6,304 bases of DNA, from contig JASIBM010000082.1 of assembly GCA_030045175.1 (NCBI GenBank), positions 1-6,304 on the forward strand, read 5' to 3'. The translations under genes were made by a program, and so were the position numbers. A model generated the notes under the pieces. That model had not been told where the DNA came from and ran no database searches. It worked only from the letters and a program-made list of their open reading frames with translations. Shown piece by piece: positions 1 through 6,207 of this stretch; the first letter of the stretch is position 1; every line of letters starts with the position of its first letter. This stretch comes from Streptosporangiaceae bacterium (GTDB lineage Bacteria; Actinomycetota; Actinomycetes; Streptosporangiales; Streptosporangiaceae).

Positions 1-200
1 CGCGGGTCCAGGCCGACTGGTATCAGGCGGTGTGCAACGCCGTCAAGGCCGAGCAGGTCGGCGGCGGGATCTACTGGTGGGAGGTCAACTTCGACGCGAG
101 TCCCGCCGACCCGCGCCCGTTCGAGTCCGACCGGCTGACGTTCCTGGACCGCCCGGCCCAGAACGTCATCCGGACCTGCTTCCTCAGGCTGTCATCCTGA
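1..200 (+). CDS. C-terminal end of a putative glycoside-hydrolase-like (TIM-barrel) protein, 5' truncated by the window edge
   Basis: The reading frame starts at base 3 and runs to the TGA at 198-200, giving about 65 residues with no start codon in the window. The piece contains ADWYQAVCNAV, then GGGIYWWEVNFDASP, then FLDRPAQNVIRTCF. A hydrophobic strand ending in Gly-(I/V)-(Y/F)-W-W followed by acidic residues resembles the last beta strand of sugar-hydrolase TIM barrels, including the GH113-like proteins of actinomycetes. A late helix with a terminal Cys (RTC) could pair with the earlier Cys (AVCN) in an exported enzyme. These family resemblances are from memory; catalytic residues lie outside the window, so substrate and activity cannot be stated. 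It is convergent with the toxin gene, with only 33 bases between the two stop codons. The longer-looking ATG reading at 32-214 in another frame is Arg/Pro-rich and is a shadow. Confidence 0.5.
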   Translation, partial: RVQADWYQAVCNAVKAEQVGGGIYWWEVNFDASPADPRPFESDRLTFLDRPAQNVIRTCFLRLSS

Positions 201-233
201 GCACCTGGCGATGACCCCGCCCGCTTGCTGGTG

Positions 234-1118
234 CTAGCTGACGATGAGCCCCTGTTCGCGGCAGAGGCGAAGGAGGTCGTCTACGTAGCCGTGCGCGTCG
301 GCAGACGCGGCGGCGAGATCATCGTCCCGGCTGCCATCGAAGGCCGCTGCGCGCCGTGGCCCGTGGTTTTGCGGGGTGGCGAAGTCGTTGGCCAGCTTTC
401 CGAGCGCGTCTCGCAGGATGTCGCCGTGATTCGCCGCGTGGGCGACTAGGCGGCTGGCGATGTCAGCGACGCCACCTGGCCAGCGCCGGAGCACGTAGAT
501 CAGATCGTAGGCGTCCTTGTATTCGCCTCGGGCGGCGAATGCGAAGGACTTGAGGACAACGAAGGCCGCTGGCCCGCAGACGGGGACGCTGCGGCGCACG
601 GCTTCTCCCCTCAAGGTGTGGCCGTCCATGACTACCTCGTGGCGCTCGTCGAAGGCAAGTTGCAGTCCAGGGGTGATCAGGGCAGCGAAGTCACCTTCCA
701 GGTTGTGAATGCGGCCTCCCTTTCTCGCGCCTGGGATTGGTGGCATCAGGAAGTCAATGGTGACGTCGCAACCGGCGAGCCCCCAGCGCTGGGGCGTGCG
801 GTTGCCCAGTTCGTTGAAGTCGGGCTTGAAGTCCTCCTGACGCAGGCGCTTGCTGATCTCGGCGTACTGCGCCTCGTCAAGGAGGCCGATCGCCAGTCCG
901 ACGTCGAGATCGTTGGTCCCTGGGTGAAGGTCGCCTGTGTCGGGGTCGGGGCCGACCTGCAGATCGATGAGAAGGGAAGGGACTAGGCCGCCGACGATGC
1001 ACAGGTCGTCCATCAACGCCCCGAGAGTCACAGCGACTGTCAGGCATGCCGACTTGACTTGCTCGGTCTCCTCACGGGTGTAGCCACTGCGGTGGCGCGG
1101 CTTACCCGGCGGCGCCAC
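234..1118 (-). CDS. AbiEii/AbiGii-like nucleotidyltransferase toxin of a type IV toxin-antitoxin pair
   Basis: The 294-residue product has the signature of the AbiEii/MNT-like nucleotidyltransferase fold. A Gly-Gly motif (CIVGG, residues 40-44) is followed by GTNDLD (67-72), which supplies the two metal-binding Asp residues D70 and D72. A third Asp lies on a later strand (VTIDFL, D122). A Lys (VVLKSF, K190) and the family-typical KDAYDL (K201, D202, D205) follow. Residues from about 214 to 294 look helical. Members transfer nucleotides from NTPs to RNA or proteins and arrest growth; the target here is unknown. The start is GTG at 1118, preceded by GAGGTGG on the minus strand at suitable spacing. 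This start lies inside the 3' end of the antitoxin gene (17-bp overlap), which suggests translational coupling. The active-site set appears intact. An antibiotic-type or housekeeping nucleotidyltransferase is less likely given its partner gene. Confidence 0.85.
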   Translation of the reverse strand: MAPPGKPRHRSGYTREETEQVKSACLTVAVTLGALMDDLCIVGGLVPSLLIDLQVGPDPDTGDLHPGTNDLDVGLAIGLLDEAQYAEISKRLRQEDFKPDFNELGNRTPQRWGLAGCDVTIDFLMPPIPGARKGGRIHNLEGDFAALITPGLQLAFDERHEVVMDGHTLRGEAVRRSVPVCGPAAFVVLKSFAFAARGEYKDAYDLIYVLRRWPGGVADIASRLVAHAANHGDILRDALGKLANDFATPQNHGPRRAAAFDGSRDDDLAAASADAHGYVDDLLRLCREQGLIVS

Positions 1119-2157
1119 GCTGCCACCTCAGGTGCTGGGCACGCAGGTGGCGCGCGGCCTCTGCCGCGCGCTCGGGAAGCTGGAGCAGATCTAGATAGAT
1201 CTGAACGGTGCTAACGCAGTTCAGTCCTTCGTGATCGTACTCGCCGACGAAAACACCTGTGTCATTCGGTCCGACCAGCTGAAGGTTCGCCCCGGTGGCT
1301 TCGCGCCGGACGCCGAGCCGGTCAGCGGTAATGCGAGGGTCCTCATCGACGTACACGGTCGTCAGCCGGAACCGCACGAACTGGTCTATCACCCACGCGG
1401 CGGGCAACCCTGTGAAGGCATGGTGGACTCCCGCAGACTCAAGGCGCGCGGCGACCGTGCGCGCGAGATCGATGCCGCTGCCACTGAAGTGGCCCAGGAC
1501 ACTGTCATGACCGTCGAAACGGTAGTCCTGGGCCCAGGCGTCGAGCAGCACGCCCGGTTCGTGTGGCCGTAGCTCGCGTTCGCGGCGTTCGAGGAGGAAC
1601 TCCTGATCGAGGCGTCGGACGATGCGCGAGACATTGCCGTCATCCAGCCCGGTGACCGCGGCGAGTTCCTTCTGGAGCCACCAGCGGTCCGGGTCCAGCA
1701 GCATGGCCCGTGTCACGCGGGCGCTCCTAGGTGCGAACGGTGAGGACGGCCGACCACGCGACCGCCTCTGGTTAGGCAGTCCTTGCACCCGCAGGTAAAG
1801 GTTATCGGAGCGGACATGCGCGTTGCCGGACAGGTCAATCCAGTTGAGCCGTGCACGGTCGGCGACCTCGGCCCCGGCGCGGGACATGAACGGGACCACC
1901 AGGACAGGGATGACGCCCTCGTCAGGGTAGGTCAGAAGCTGCTCAGCGGCGCGGGCAACCTGGCCAGGACCGCCCGAGGTCTTAACCTCAATCACCCACT
2001 GCCGCCCATGAGCATCCCGCGCAATAAGGTCAGCCCTCAGGCGACCCTCGCGCTCCGCTGATTCGACGTGCACCGCTGGCTCGTCCAGCAGGTCAGCCAG
2101 CAGGCGCGGGAGAAGATGCCGTGCCTCACGCTGGAGCGCCTTGGCAGGTTCCTGCAT
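1102..2157 (-). CDS. AbiEi-like antitoxin/transcriptional regulator with an N-terminal restriction-endonuclease-like domain
   Basis: The product has 351 residues from the ATG at 2157. Residues ~20-110 look like a PD-(D/E)xK-type fold: D43 (RADLIA), then E57-V-K59 (WVIEVK), then Q73-x3-Y77, and the motif NWIDLSGN (105-112) typical of this antitoxin group. A winged helix-turn-helix follows at about 148-200 (LQKELAAVTGL, NVSRIVRRL). The C-terminus ends with VQIYLDLLQLPERAAEAA (318-335), a hallmark of the AbiEi_2-type family as I recall it. The expected role is to bind its own promoter and to counter the downstream nucleotidyltransferase. The ATG at 2157 has GGGAG eight bases upstream. A GTG at 2202, also with a fair Shine-Dalgarno (GGTGGAG), would add 15 residues (MRKSKSCATSQGDYF) but falls at the edge of the likely -10 element. 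Whether the nuclease-like domain still cuts DNA is unknown. Confidence 0.8.
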   Translation of the reverse strand: MQEPAKALQREARHLLPRLLADLLDEPAVHVESAEREGRLRADLIARDAHGRQWVIEVKTSGGPGQVARAAEQLLTYPDEGVIPVLVVPFMSRAGAEVADRARLNWIDLSGNAHVRSDNLYLRVQGLPNQRRSRGRPSSPFAPRSARVTRAMLLDPDRWWLQKELAAVTGLDDGNVSRIVRRLDQEFLLERRERELRPHEPGVLLDAWAQDYRFDGHDSVLGHFSGSGIDLARTVAARLESAGVHHAFTGLPAAWVIDQFVRFRLTTVYVDEDPRITADRLGVRREATGANLQLVGPNDTGVFVGEYDHEGLNCVSTVQIYLDLLQLPERAAEAARHLRAQHLRWQRGAAG

Positions 2158-2245
2158 AAAATAGTCTCCCTGCGAGGTAGCGCAGGACTTAGATTTACGC
2201 ACGTTATCATCTCCACCGTTACTCCTGCAAAAAACTTTGCACCTG
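2158..2245 (-). promoter_or_regulatory. Leader/promoter of the toxin-antitoxin pair with two inverted repeats
   Basis: This stretch is clearly richer in A/T than its surroundings. On the minus strand there is TTGCAG (2230-2225), a 16-base spacer and GATAAC (2208-2203), a plausible -35/-10 pair. A perfect inverted repeat TGCAAA/TTTGCA with a 4-base spacer (2226-2241) overlaps the -35. A second perfect repeat, 6-bp arms CGCAGG/CCTGCG with a 6-base spacer (2169-2186), overlaps the GGGAG Shine-Dalgarno (2166-2170) of the ATG start. AbiEi antitoxins are known to repress their operon through inverted repeats, so the first repeat is a candidate operator. The second may be an operator or an RNA hairpin hiding the ribosome site. 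The repeats are seen directly; their function is inferred. Confidence 0.45.
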
Positions 2246-2299
2246 TGGTCATCAGCAGGACGGCAGCTTTAGGCAGGAAGAGCAGCGAGCCGAGGTCGG

Positions 2300-2319
2300 C
2301 GTCGCCGGGATCGGCGACG
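2300..2319 (-). terminator. GC-rich hairpin just downstream of dprA, probable terminator
   Basis: Perfect 8-bp arms, CGTCGCCG and CGGCGACG, enclose a 4-base loop. The hairpin begins 8 bases past the dprA stop codon in the direction of transcription. No U-run follows on the minus strand, but many actinobacterial terminators lack one. It would separate dprA from the toxin-antitoxin unit, which has its own promoter-like leader. Confidence 0.45.
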
Positions 2320-2327
2320 AAGCCTCG

Positions 2328-3551
2328 TCAGGCGCTCTTGCGTGCCCGCCAGCCGTGGTCGCAGCGCTCGACGTGCCCCGCTGCGGCAAGCAGGCCCAGG
2401 CACCGCATCGCGGTGTCGAGGTCCACCCCGGCCAGCGTGGCGATCGTGGCGATGCCGCGCCCGGATCGCCGCGGCGTCGCCGCGAGCACGGCGGCGGTGA
2501 CCGGATCCAGGCAGTCAGGGGCGACAGCCGGATCCCTGCGCACGTGACCAGCGCGTGGCTTGCGCCCAGCCCGGCCCGCGCCACCCGCCTCAGGTCCGCC
2601 ATCGGCCCCAGCCGCGGCCTCGCCCTCGCCCAGGGGACTGACCATCTCGATCACGTCAGCGGCCCCTGTGACGCAGGTGGCACGCCACTCCCTGATCAGC
2701 CAGTGACAGCCCGCAGAAAGGTCGGAGGTGACCGGGCCCGGCACGGCCATGACCGGGCGATTCAGGTCGTCGGCGTGCCGCGCCGTGTTGAGTGCCCCGC
2801 TGCGCAGCGCGGCCTCGACCACCACCGTGCCACGGCTAAGCGCCGCGATCACCCGGTTACGGACCAGGAAGCCAGGCCTTGTCGGTGCGCGGTCCGGCGG
2901 GCACTCGCTCACCAGCACGCCCGTCTCGGCGATCATGTCGAACAGGTCATGGTGGCCCTTCGGGTAACCAAAGCTGAGCCCGCTCGCGAGCACGGCGACC
3001 GTGCAGCCGCCGACGGCAAGCGCGCCACGGTGCGCGCTCGCGTCGACGCCGAACGCGCCGCCTGAGATCACCGTCCAGCCACGGCCAGCAAGCTCCGCCG
3101 CCAGCTCAGCGCCGACGTGCGACCCGTAGGCCGACGCCGCGCGGGAGCCGACGACCGACACCGAGCGCAGGCACGCGAATCGCAGGTCGGCCACCCCGCA
3201 CAGCCAGAGGATGACGGGCCGGGCGTCGCCGAGGTCGTCGAGCTGGGTGGGCCACTCCGGATCCCCAGGGCACACCAGCCGGTACCCAGCGCGCTCCCAG
3301 GCATCCAGCCTGCCCGGTGAGGGGAGGTCAGGGAGCCTGCCGCGCCACCGCCCGAACGCCCGGTCCAGGCCAGGAACACCGGCGCCGCCCGAAGGCAGGC
3401 TCACCCCAGGCGGGTCCGGCGACATGACCGCCCGCACCAGCTCAGCCGGACCGCACCGGGCCAGCAGCACGCCGAGCACCGGGTCGCCGGCCTCGGCCAG
3501 CTCGCTGAGCTGGGCACGGGCCAGCCGCTCCTGCGCCGTCACCCCGCTCAT
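2328..3551 (-). CDS. dprA: DNA-processing protein DprA (Smf), RecA loader
   Basis: The product has 407 residues from the ATG at 3551. DprA binds incoming single-stranded DNA and loads RecA in natural transformation; it is cytoplasmic. The Rossmann core is complete: VGSR (134-137), SGGAFGVDASAH (163-174), YPKGHHDLF (196-204), FLVRNRVIAALS (228-239), VVVEA (243-247), SGALNTA (251-257) and VPGPVTS (270-276). An Ala/Gly-rich linker (~308-345) leads to a C-terminal winged helix (~346-404), as in other actinobacterial DprA proteins. An in-frame ATG at 3602 would add 17 residues rich in Pro/Gly/Ala. I prefer 3551 because MSGVTAQERLARAQL fits the usual N-terminus, though neither start has a good Shine-Dalgarno. 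The usual upstream partner yifB is not adjacent but appears about 2.6 kb upstream, at the right window edge. Regulation is not evident beyond DnaA-box-like sites in its upstream region. Confidence 0.93.
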   Translation of the reverse strand: MSGVTAQERLARAQLSELAEAGDPVLGVLLARCGPAELVRAVMSPDPPGVSLPSGGAGVPGLDRAFGRWRGRLPDLPSPGRLDAWERAGYRLVCPGDPEWPTQLDDLGDARPVILWLCGVADLRFACLRSVSVVGSRAASAYGSHVGAELAAELAGRGWTVISGGAFGVDASAHRGALAVGGCTVAVLASGLSFGYPKGHHDLFDMIAETGVLVSECPPDRAPTRPGFLVRNRVIAALSRGTVVVEAALRSGALNTARHADDLNRPVMAVPGPVTSDLSAGCHWLIREWRATCVTGAADVIEMVSPLGEGEAAAGADGGPEAGGAGRAGRKPRAGHVRRDPAVAPDCLDPVTAAVLAATPRRSGRGIATIATLAGVDLDTAMRCLGLLAAAGHVERCDHGWRARKSA

Positions 3552-3702
3552 GCCCGCGCCGCCCGCTCGCGGGCCGGCCTGCGGCCAGCCAGGCACCGGC
3601 ATGCCAGCTCGGGTCGGCTTTCGTGGTCATAGCGCAACGCCACCACCTCCGGCCACGACCCTGCCGCGGAACCGCGCCGGCCGCGACCCGGCGCGATCGC
3701 CG

Positions 3703-3711
3703 TGTGGATAA
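3703..3711 (-). promoter_or_regulatory. DnaA-box-like site (consensus TTATCCACA) upstream of dprA
   Basis: The minus strand reads TTATCCACA exactly, the classical 9-mer bound by DnaA. It lies about 100-150 bases upstream of the possible dprA starts, in non-coding sequence. Actinomycetes prefer TTGTCCACA but also bind this form. A single perfect 9-mer can occur by chance; its intergenic location and the second similar site nearby make it more credible. Confidence 0.45.
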
Positions 3712-3732
3712 CGAGCAATGAACTCGGCGCCC

Positions 3733-3741
3733 TGTGGATTG
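3733..3741 (-). promoter_or_regulatory. Second, degenerate DnaA-box-like site
   Basis: The minus strand reads CAATCCACA, matching the DnaA 9-mer at the conserved ATCCACA core with two changes at the 5' end. It has the same orientation as the perfect site and is spaced 30 bp from it start to start, about three helical turns, so both would lie on the same face of the DNA. It sits between the terminator hairpin and the perfect site. Confidence 0.3.
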
Positions 3742-3748
3742 AATGGGA

Positions 3749-3786
3749 AAGGGCGCCAGCGGCTCCTGTAGCCGCTGGGCGCCCTT
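3749..3786 (-). terminator. Strong hairpin terminator of the secreted-protein gene
   Basis: A 16-bp stem pairs bases 3749-3764 (aagggcgccagcggct) with 3770-3786, with one bulged G and a 5-base loop. It begins 5 bases past the TAA stop (3794-3792) of the secreted-protein gene, and on the minus strand it ends in TTTCCC. This is the strongest hairpin found in the window. It should prevent read-through into dprA, which implies that dprA has its own promoter in the ~100-200 bases that follow. Confidence 0.75.
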
Positions 3787-3791
3787 CCTGG

Positions 3792-5183
3792 TTACTCGCG
3801 CACCTTCAGGGTCTTCGCAGGCGACTGCGACGTCAGGATGCCGACGGCGCCGCCGTACGCCGCGGTCAGCCTCCAGGTACCCGGCTGGAGCGCCTTGGCG
3901 CTCGGGGTGCAGCTGCCCGCCCCGTTCTTGAGCGTGGTTACGCACACCTTGACCGGCTTGCCTGTGGCCGCCTTGGCGGTGATCGTGACCATGCCGGTAA
4001 CCGCGCCGGAGGGCTGGGACGTGACCTGGACGGTCAGGTGCTCGGCCTTCTCATGGCCGAAGGTCACCGTCGATGCTGACAGCTTCAGGCTGGTCGCAGA
4101 GGTGTCCGCGCGTGCGGCGACAGCGCAACTCGCTGTTCCGCTCGTTCCGTTGGTCTGCTTGGAGACGACCGTGGGCGATGGTTCGTTTCCCAGCGCCGGC
4201 GTGCTAGTCAGGCTGAGGTTGTTCGTCTCAGCGGTGAAGCCTTCCTCAAGGCAGGCAGGCGCCGAGGAACTGGCGGTGGTCAAGGCCGTCTTTGCCGCCA
4301 GCGTCGTCCCGCTGCCGAAGAAAGCCTCGCCACCCCCGCCGTCGCCGAACACGCCCCACTCAGCCGTGTTCCATGAACCGGCAAGATCGAGCACGCTGTC
4401 GCTACCGGTAACGAGCGTTGCCTGCCCGGAGCCGACGGACAAGGAAATCCCGTCGTTGCCACCCGAATCCGCACTGCCGGACATTTTTACGCTCGCCAGA
4501 TCCCCGGCGGTCAAGGGGCTGCTCAGCGTGCCTGCCGAGCTGTTGGTGTAGCAATCGATGCCGAACGAGAACCAGCCCGAGGGGCATGTGGCGTCAAAGT
4601 CTATGAGCCAGTACTGCATGTAGACAAGGCCGGTGTCGGCGTCATAGCTGTACACGAACTGCTGCCACCCCTGGCAATCCGAAGGGTTGCTGCTCTGCGC
4701 GCAGGCGGGGGAGTTGAAGAACTGGCTGTTGAGCTGAAGCGTGAAGGCGTTCGCGACCTCCGCGCCCATGGCATCCACCTGGCCCTGCTCGGTGATCCTC
4801 GGGCTCACGTCCTGGAACGATCCTGTTGCCTGGGAGATCAGCCCCGATGTCTGGGCCGCGTAGTCGATGCCGCCGCCTACCGTCGCCGGCGCGCCGCGCG
4901 TTGCTGTACCTGACGGCGCCGGTGCAACCGGCCACTTCGGTGCGACCATGCACTTGACGGCCTGCCACCGCAGCGCGGGATACGAAGCGTGATAGCAGCC
5001 AGTGGCCGGCTCCTGGACCTTTGCCATGGCAAGCTGCCACTGTGGCTTCGTCCCTACGTTCTGCCGGGTGGCCGCGGCGGCCGACCGGGCCAGCGCCAGC
5101 CCTGACACGCCCAGCGGAAGCACCGCCGCCAACAGCACGACAACCGACCGCCGCGCCCCACCCACCCCGCGTGATCCGCTCAT
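3792..5183 (-). CDS. Secreted cysteine-rich protein of unknown function with a C-terminal Ig-like domain
   Basis: The 463-residue product starts at the ATG at 5183, which has GGAGGGG seven bases upstream; a longer reading to 5297 would bury the signal peptide. Residues 1-38 are a clear export signal: basic n-region (RR at 11-12), hydrophobic core (VVVLLAAVLPLGVSGLALA) and Ala-rich end. The central part (~45-355) resembles a family of uncharacterised exported bacterial proteins, with GCYHASYP (62-69), a Cys-flanked stretch NSPAC..SDCQGWQQFVYSY (157-180) and CPSGWFSFGIDCYTN (200-214). Residues ~359-463 form a bacterial Ig-like (Big_3-type) beta-sandwich. All ten cysteines (63, 78, 161, 170, 200, 211, 311, 353, 414, 425) lie in the mature part and look paired, which suggests disulfides outside the cell. 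No sortase motif, membrane anchor or catalytic motif is visible. Function is unknown; adhesion or polymer binding is only a guess from the Ig-like domain. Confidence 0.85.
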   Translation of the reverse strand: MSGSRGVGGARRSVVVLLAAVLPLGVSGLALARSAAAATRQNVGTKPQWQLAMAKVQEPATGCYHASYPALRWQAVKCMVAPKWPVAPAPSGTATRGAPATVGGGIDYAAQTSGLISQATGSFQDVSPRITEQGQVDAMGAEVANAFTLQLNSQFFNSPACAQSSNPSDCQGWQQFVYSYDADTGLVYMQYWLIDFDATCPSGWFSFGIDCYTNSSAGTLSSPLTAGDLASVKMSGSADSGGNDGISLSVGSGQATLVTGSDSVLDLAGSWNTAEWGVFGDGGGGEAFFGSGTTLAAKTALTTASSSAPACLEEGFTAETNNLSLTSTPALGNEPSPTVVSKQTNGTSGTASCAVAARADTSATSLKLSASTVTFGHEKAEHLTVQVTSQPSGAVTGMVTITAKAATGKPVKVCVTTLKNGAGSCTPSAKALQPGTWRLTAAYGGAVGILTSQSPAKTLKVRE

Positions 5184-5357
5184 AAGGACACCCCTCCGCC
5201 GGAACTCCGGCAGCGCTCGCGGCCCGCGCCGCTCATGGCACGGCGACGGAAGTAGCCAGGAACCGGCGGCCGAAACGGGACGGGATCGGATGCCCATACC
5301 TAGGCGTCAAAGACGCATCGTACGGCCGGGGATCGGCGAGGCACCAGGGTAGCAGCG
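5184..5357. other. Intergenic region upstream of the secreted-protein gene
   Basis: These 174 bases hold no open frame that looks coding. The minus strand shows a good ribosome site (GGAGGGG) next to the start at 5183. It also has a small hairpin GCGTC-TTT-GACGC (5305-5317) containing TTGACG. No convincing -10 lies at the right distance from TTGACG, so I do not call a promoter. No clear terminator for the methyltransferase gene is visible. Confidence 0.5.
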
Positions 5358-6125
5358 CTACTGCTCGCGGCGCCGGCGCGCGAGGTGGACGATGATGTCG
5401 GCGTCAATCTCGACCAGGTCAGGCAGGACCTGCCTGATCCGGCGATAGACCTGCTCTTGCTCCGGGGCCGGCAATTCGAGGTAGGCCGAGACGGTCGATA
5501 GATGGCCAACGTAGCCGCCAGCGCTCATCGTCAGGCGCCGCTCGATCACGAGCTGCTGAATATCGGTGAACCACTCCGACCGTTGGAGTTCGCTGCCCGG
5601 CCACTGCATGTAATGGCCCGGTGGCGTCCCATCAGGAATGGGAACCTCATCGCTGTCCAGGAACGGCGCCCGGGCCGCGCGGACGGCTTGCTCCACAGCC
5701 GGGTCGGCCAGGCGGGCTGGTCCGCCGAACGAGGCGAACACTCCCCCCGGCTCCACGAGCGCGGCCAGCCGCGACCACCGGTCCTGCGGGTTCGTCCAGT
5801 GCAGCGCGGCTGCCACATAGACCAGCCCGTAGCTTTCGCCGGGCCGCAAGTCCTCGAACGCGGCTTGCACCGTCTTGACGTTCGCTGGCACGTGCTTACG
5901 CAGCTCGGCGAGCATGGCCCCGTCCGGCTCGGTCGCCGTGACCGCGACCCCCCGCTGAGCGAACAGCCGGGTTGCCTTGCCCGTCCCAGCGCCAATCTCC
6001 AGGGCAGCCAGAACCGGTCCGCCCGCGTACCTCATCACCAGGTCGAAAAGCTCCGCCGGATACCCAGGCCGGAACCGCTCGTATGCTTCCGCCACCACCC
6101 CGAAGCTCAGCGCGCGACCAGACAT
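5358..6125 (-). CDS. Class I SAM-dependent methyltransferase
   Basis: The 255-residue product has a Rossmann-type methyltransferase core. Motif I is LEIGAGTGKATR (42-53) for SAM binding; motif II is TATEPDGAML (63-72), with E66 placed to bind the ribose; a motif IV-like VYVAAALHWTNP starts at 102. The N-terminus SFGVVAEAYERFRPGYP (7-23) is typical of the Methyltransf_11/25 small-molecule group related to UbiE and trans-aconitate methyltransferases. The substrate cannot be read from sequence. The ATG at 6125 has AGGA eight bases upstream. A longer frame to 6275 would add 50 unlikely residues and overlap yifB, so it is rejected. Length matches the family. It lies 82 bases after the yifB stop, so it may be co-transcribed with yifB, and separates yifB from dprA together with the secreted-protein gene. 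A link to DNA uptake is not implied by the protein itself. Confidence 0.88.
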   Translation of the reverse strand: MSGRALSFGVVAEAYERFRPGYPAELFDLVMRYAGGPVLAALEIGAGTGKATRLFAQRGVAVTATEPDGAMLAELRKHVPANVKTVQAAFEDLRPGESYGLVYVAAALHWTNPQDRWSRLAALVEPGGVFASFGGPARLADPAVEQAVRAARAPFLDSDEVPIPDGTPPGHYMQWPGSELQRSEWFTDIQQLVIERRLTMSAGGYVGHLSTVSAYLELPAPEQEQVYRRIRQVLPDLVEIDADIIVHLARRRREQ

Positions 6126-6207
6126 GCCAAGCATCCTGACACGATCTGCGGTCGCGGCAAGGCGAGCCCGGAGTCGCCCCTTGCCGCCTGGCACGAGCTG
6201 GCCGCTG

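Noticed and set aside
200..235. AGCACC/GGTGCT inverted repeat spanning the gap between the convergent stop codons
   Set aside because: Only 6 bp of stem around a 24-base loop with no U-run; too weak to call a bidirectional terminator.
618..986. 122-residue + strand frame opposite the nucleotidyltransferase gene
   Set aside because: Antisense shadow; the minus strand holds the full catalytic motif set.
2355..3065. 236-residue + strand frame opposite dprA
   Set aside because: Arg/Ala/His-rich shadow caused by high GC; the opposite strand encodes every DprA motif.
3838..4551. 237-residue hydrophobic + strand frame opposite the secreted-protein gene
   Set aside because: It is the antisense shadow of a gene with a signal peptide, good ribosome site and domain structure; it has no ribosome site or recognisable motif of its own.
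5184..5297. 38-residue N-terminal extension of the secreted protein
   Set aside because: Would place an Arg/Pro-rich stretch before the signal peptide; the ATG at 5183 has an excellent GGAGGGG site.
5282..5310. TTGACG as a -35 element for the secreted-protein gene
   Set aside because: No acceptable -10 hexamer 16-18 bases downstream on the minus strand.
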